Shown here: piece after piece, positions 6,061 through 7,531 of the stretch
How the letters are laid out: each line of letters opens with the position of its first letter
Position numbering within the stretch: the first letter of the stretch is position 1
From: Candidatus Bathyarchaeota archaeon
GTDB lineage: Archaea; Thermoproteota; Bathyarchaeia; Bathyarchaeales; Bathycorpusculaceae
Assembly (NCBI GenBank): GCA_018396615.1
Contig: JAGTQT010000072.1
Coordinates: forward strand, 1-7,531
DNA length: 7,531 bases
Direction of reading: 5' to 3'
Position numbers and translations under genes: made by a program
Notes under the pieces: model-generated
Databases searched by the model: none
What the model was told of the DNA's origin: nothing
Seen by the model: only the letters and a program-made list of their open reading frames with translations

Positions 6061-6735
6061 CTAGCTTACCAGAGTCCCCACGCGTTCTCCTCTAACTGCG
6101 GCAAGCACGTTCTTAGGTTTAAACCCGTTCACAACAACAACCCTGATCCGCCGGCGCTTCAAAATCCTAATCGCTTCAGGATCAAGAATCTGATGCAACC
6201 CCGCTTTATGCTGATTCTCAGCGAGAACACTTTGCAGATCCTCAAATTTCAGGCAATCAAGCTTAATAGCATCCCGATGGCTCCTTGGATCTTTATTATA
6301 GATGCCCTCTTGATCCGTGCCTTTAACCAGCAAGTCAGCCTTAACACGTTCAGCTACCATAGCGGCTACCGCGTCAGTCGTCATTCCAGGCTTCAAACCA
6401 CCCATCATCACAATCTTTCTCTTACGCAACCATTCTGAAGCCCCTTCAATCGTCGTAACAACACTTCTACCGCATAGCCTGCCAAGTTTCTTAAGAAAAA
6501 GTTGTGCAATAACTCTTGAAATTGCTATGGCGAGCTCATCTTGATCAGCTTCGTCTAGTTTCAGCTCTTTGGCAACTTTGATCAATTCGCGTGCTAGGCT
6601 ACCGCCGCCTACGACGACTGCAATTTCGTGACCTTGCCTTTTCAGCGTTTGCAGCACATGGATGTACTGCCCTATCAACTCAGGGTTTAAGGGTGAAGCA
6701 ACCACTGAGCCTCCGATCCGTAAGACTATTTGCAT
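6061..6735 (-). CDS. pyrH: Uridylate kinase, archaeal type (UMP kinase)
   Basis: 224 residues. The enzyme phosphorylates UMP to UDP with ATP in the cytoplasm, a late step of pyrimidine nucleotide synthesis; it belongs to the amino acid kinase fold. Motifs: VLRIGGSVV (4-12), the phosphate-binding loop near the N-terminus; VVVGGGSLARELI (40-52), the second glycine loop; GGLKPGMTTDAVAA (112-125), the UMP-site region; LLVKGTDQEGIYNKDPR (135-151), the nucleotide-binding strand and loop; and LDPEAIRILKRRRIRVVVVNG (184-204). The size and the TDQEGIYNKDPR form match the short archaeal class rather than the longer bacterial hexamers. R6 replaces the lysine often found in this loop, a position that varies among archaeal enzymes. 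A TATA-like box lies about 45 bases upstream. The next gene, padR, is 73 bases downstream with its own promoter, so a shared transcript is possible but not required. Confidence 0.93.
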   Translation of the reverse strand: MQIVLRIGGSVVASPLNPELIGQYIHVLQTLKRQGHEIAVVVGGGSLARELIKVAKELKLDEADQDELAIAISRVIAQLFLKKLGRLCGRSVVTTIEGASEWLRKRKIVMMGGLKPGMTTDAVAAMVAERVKADLLVKGTDQEGIYNKDPRSHRDAIKLDCLKFEDLQSVLAENQHKAGLHQILDPEAIRILKRRRIRVVVVNGFKPKNVLAAVRGERVGTLVS

Positions 6736-6759
6736 TTGCCCTGCATCCTACGCAGAGAT

Positions 6760-6915
6760 ATGATGTGCACGTTTCAGTTTAAAGACTTTGCAGCAAGAGA
6801 AACGGAAAACTTGTCGCTAGAAAAATACGTGCTAGAACCAAATTTGCAGAACATTCAGAGAAAAGCCTTTGTGTATAATGCTGAAAAATATCTAGAAGGA
6901 GCGAAGCAACAATGA
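6760..6915 (+). CDS. Possible small protein translated ahead of the exchanger
   Basis: An ORF of 51 residues (50 if the second ATG at 6763 is used). It begins MMCTFQFKDFAARETENL and ends NAEKYLEGAKQQ; it is hydrophilic, has no membrane segment, and does not resemble a family I know. For it: the stop overlaps the exchanger ATG as ATGA, as in the nurA-herA and ATPase-permease pairs here, and the amino acid mix is protein-like. Against it: no clear Shine-Dalgarno site or strong TATA box precedes it, its start is only 25 bases from the divergent pyrH start, and the pyrH promoter lies within it. It could instead be a leader region of the exchanger mRNA. Confidence 0.4.
   Translation: MMCTFQFKDFAARETENLSLEKYVLEPNLQNIQRKAFVYNAEKYLEGAKQQ
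6774..6790 (-). promoter_or_regulatory. Probable TATA promoter of pyrH
   Basis: On the minus strand GCAAAGT is followed by CTTTAAAC (6784-6777), a good archaeal TATA box. The expected start is near 6755, leaving a leader of about 20 bases before the pyrH ATG at 6735. The box lies inside the possible small ORF encoded on the other strand. Confidence 0.5.
6895..6901 (+). promoter_or_regulatory. Shine-Dalgarno site of the exchanger gene
   Basis: GAAGGAG ends ten bases before the ATG at 6912 and supports that start for the exchanger. It lies inside the last codons of the possible small upstream ORF, which means the transcript must begin upstream of it. Confidence 0.5.
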
Positions 6916-7531
6916 TCGTAGAAATCCTCATCAACACCTTAATCCTTCTTGCTTCACTGCTGATTCTAGACAAGTCTAGCGACTGGACAATCAACAACTC
7001 AGTTAAGGTTGCAGAAATCACCGGCTTCGGAAAAACCACCATAGGCTTTATTCTAGTCGCGTTTTCAACCTCTCTGCCAGAAATGTGTGTCTCCATATTT
7101 GCGGTTTTCGGACAGGGAACTTTGGACGTAGCCGTAGGAAACGCAATAGGCTCGAACATCGTTAACATTTGTTTGATACTTGGAATCTGTTTTTTGATCG
7201 TGGCACTGAAAAAACCCAAAGGTACGCCATTGATGCCTGCCATGGCTAAGGAGGAAATAGGAAGCCTCTACTTTGGGCTTTTCGTAGCCTCCATAATACC
7301 TTTGACGCTTCTCTATGTAGGATTCGCAACAAGAATAGTAGGGATAGTTTTGCTTGCAATATTCGTATTCTACCTATACCAGCTTTCAAGAGTTAGGAAC
7401 ATAAAGGAAGAAAGTGCGCTAGGAAAAGAAAAAGAAAACCTGAAAAAATGCGCGTTGCTCACAGTCTTGGGCGCAACTGGAGTAGTTGTCAGCTCCTACT
7501 TCCTAGTTAATTCTGCCTCATTTATTGCTCT
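6912..7531 (+). CDS. Cation/Ca2+ exchanger, CaCA family (N-terminal part, cut by window edge)
   Basis: 206 codons are visible and the gene continues past the right edge. CaCA proteins are membrane antiporters that expel Ca2+ or similar cations in exchange for Na+ or H+, and contain two inverted alpha repeats. The first repeat is complete: TTIGFILVAFSTSLPEMCVS (42-61) with the ion-binding glutamate E57, and VAVGNAIGSNIVNICLILG (73-91) with S81 and N85, spaced as in the archaeal exchanger NCX_Mj. An SDW motif (23-25) ends the first helix, as in NCX_Mj. Further hydrophobic segments follow at about 118-134, 137-155 and 180-197, with a charged loop between (161-178, IKEESALGKEKENLKKC), where the two halves of the family are usually joined. 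One departure: the residue before T53 is serine, where AxGTSLPE is the common form. The second alpha repeat is beyond the window, so the substrate class cannot be set. Confidence 0.88.
   Translation, partial: MIVEILINTLILLASLLILDKSSDWTINNSVKVAEITGFGKTTIGFILVAFSTSLPEMCVSIFAVFGQGTLDVAVGNAIGSNIVNICLILGICFLIVALKKPKGTPLMPAMAKEEIGSLYFGLFVASIIPLTLLYVGFATRIVGIVLLAIFVFYLYQLSRVRNIKEESALGKEKENLKKCALLTVLGATGVVVSSYFLVNSASFIA

Noticed and set aside
6037..6438. A 133-codon open frame on the plus strand
   Set aside because: It is antisense to pyrH, which carries all UMP kinase motifs, and the product looks like random His/Asn-rich sequence.
6779..7243. A 154-codon open frame on the minus strand
   Set aside because: It lies opposite the exchanger, whose alpha repeat is unmistakable, and its own product shows no family features.

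Overview
This window reads as archaeal chromosome, most likely from a TACK-type lineage such as Bathyarchaeia. That placement is an inference. The support is a nurA-herA pair, an archaeal-type UMP kinase, several upstream elements that look like archaeal BRE/TATA boxes rather than bacterial -35/-10 boxes, and Shine-Dalgarno sites that are pieces of GGAGGTGAT. There are no rRNA or tRNA genes, CRISPR arrays, insertion sequences or phage genes.

Layout. (1) Plus strand, 32-2526: nurA and herA overlap by ATGA and encode the 5'-3' nuclease and hexameric translocase of archaeal DNA-end resection. Mre11 and Rad50 are not in the window. (2) Plus strand, 2599-3036: an unrecognised four-helix membrane protein with its own strong TATA-like promoter. 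(3) Minus strand, 3054-3500: a NUDIX hydrolase with a perfect Nudix box, convergent with the membrane protein, starting at TTG behind a full AGGAGG site. (4) Minus strand, 3597-5987: a three-gene operon of a PadR regulator, a DrrA-type ABC ATPase and an ABC-2 permease, with overlapping reading frames throughout. (5) Minus strand, 6061-6735: archaeal pyrH (UMP kinase). (6) Plus strand from about 6760: a possible 51-residue ORF overlapping by ATGA a cation/Ca2+ exchanger (CaCA family) that runs off the right edge.

How the parts work together. NurA-HerA is a DNA repair module. PadR and the ABC pair form a probable self-contained efflux module: PadR-type repressors commonly sense a hydrophobic compound and control a neighbouring transporter. 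The control region in front of this operon holds the most distinctive signal of the window: GATATC boxes repeated every 12 bp, two of which form a perfect TTGATATC-N6-GATATCAA dyad, placed across the predicted transcription start. The NUDIX, UMP kinase and exchanger genes look like independent housekeeping or transport functions.

No clearly new defence or mobile system is visible. The points most worth a second look are the PadR operator array, the extreme A+C bias of the nurA coding strand, the altered P-loop of HerA, and the small ORF that overlaps both the pyrH promoter and the exchanger start.
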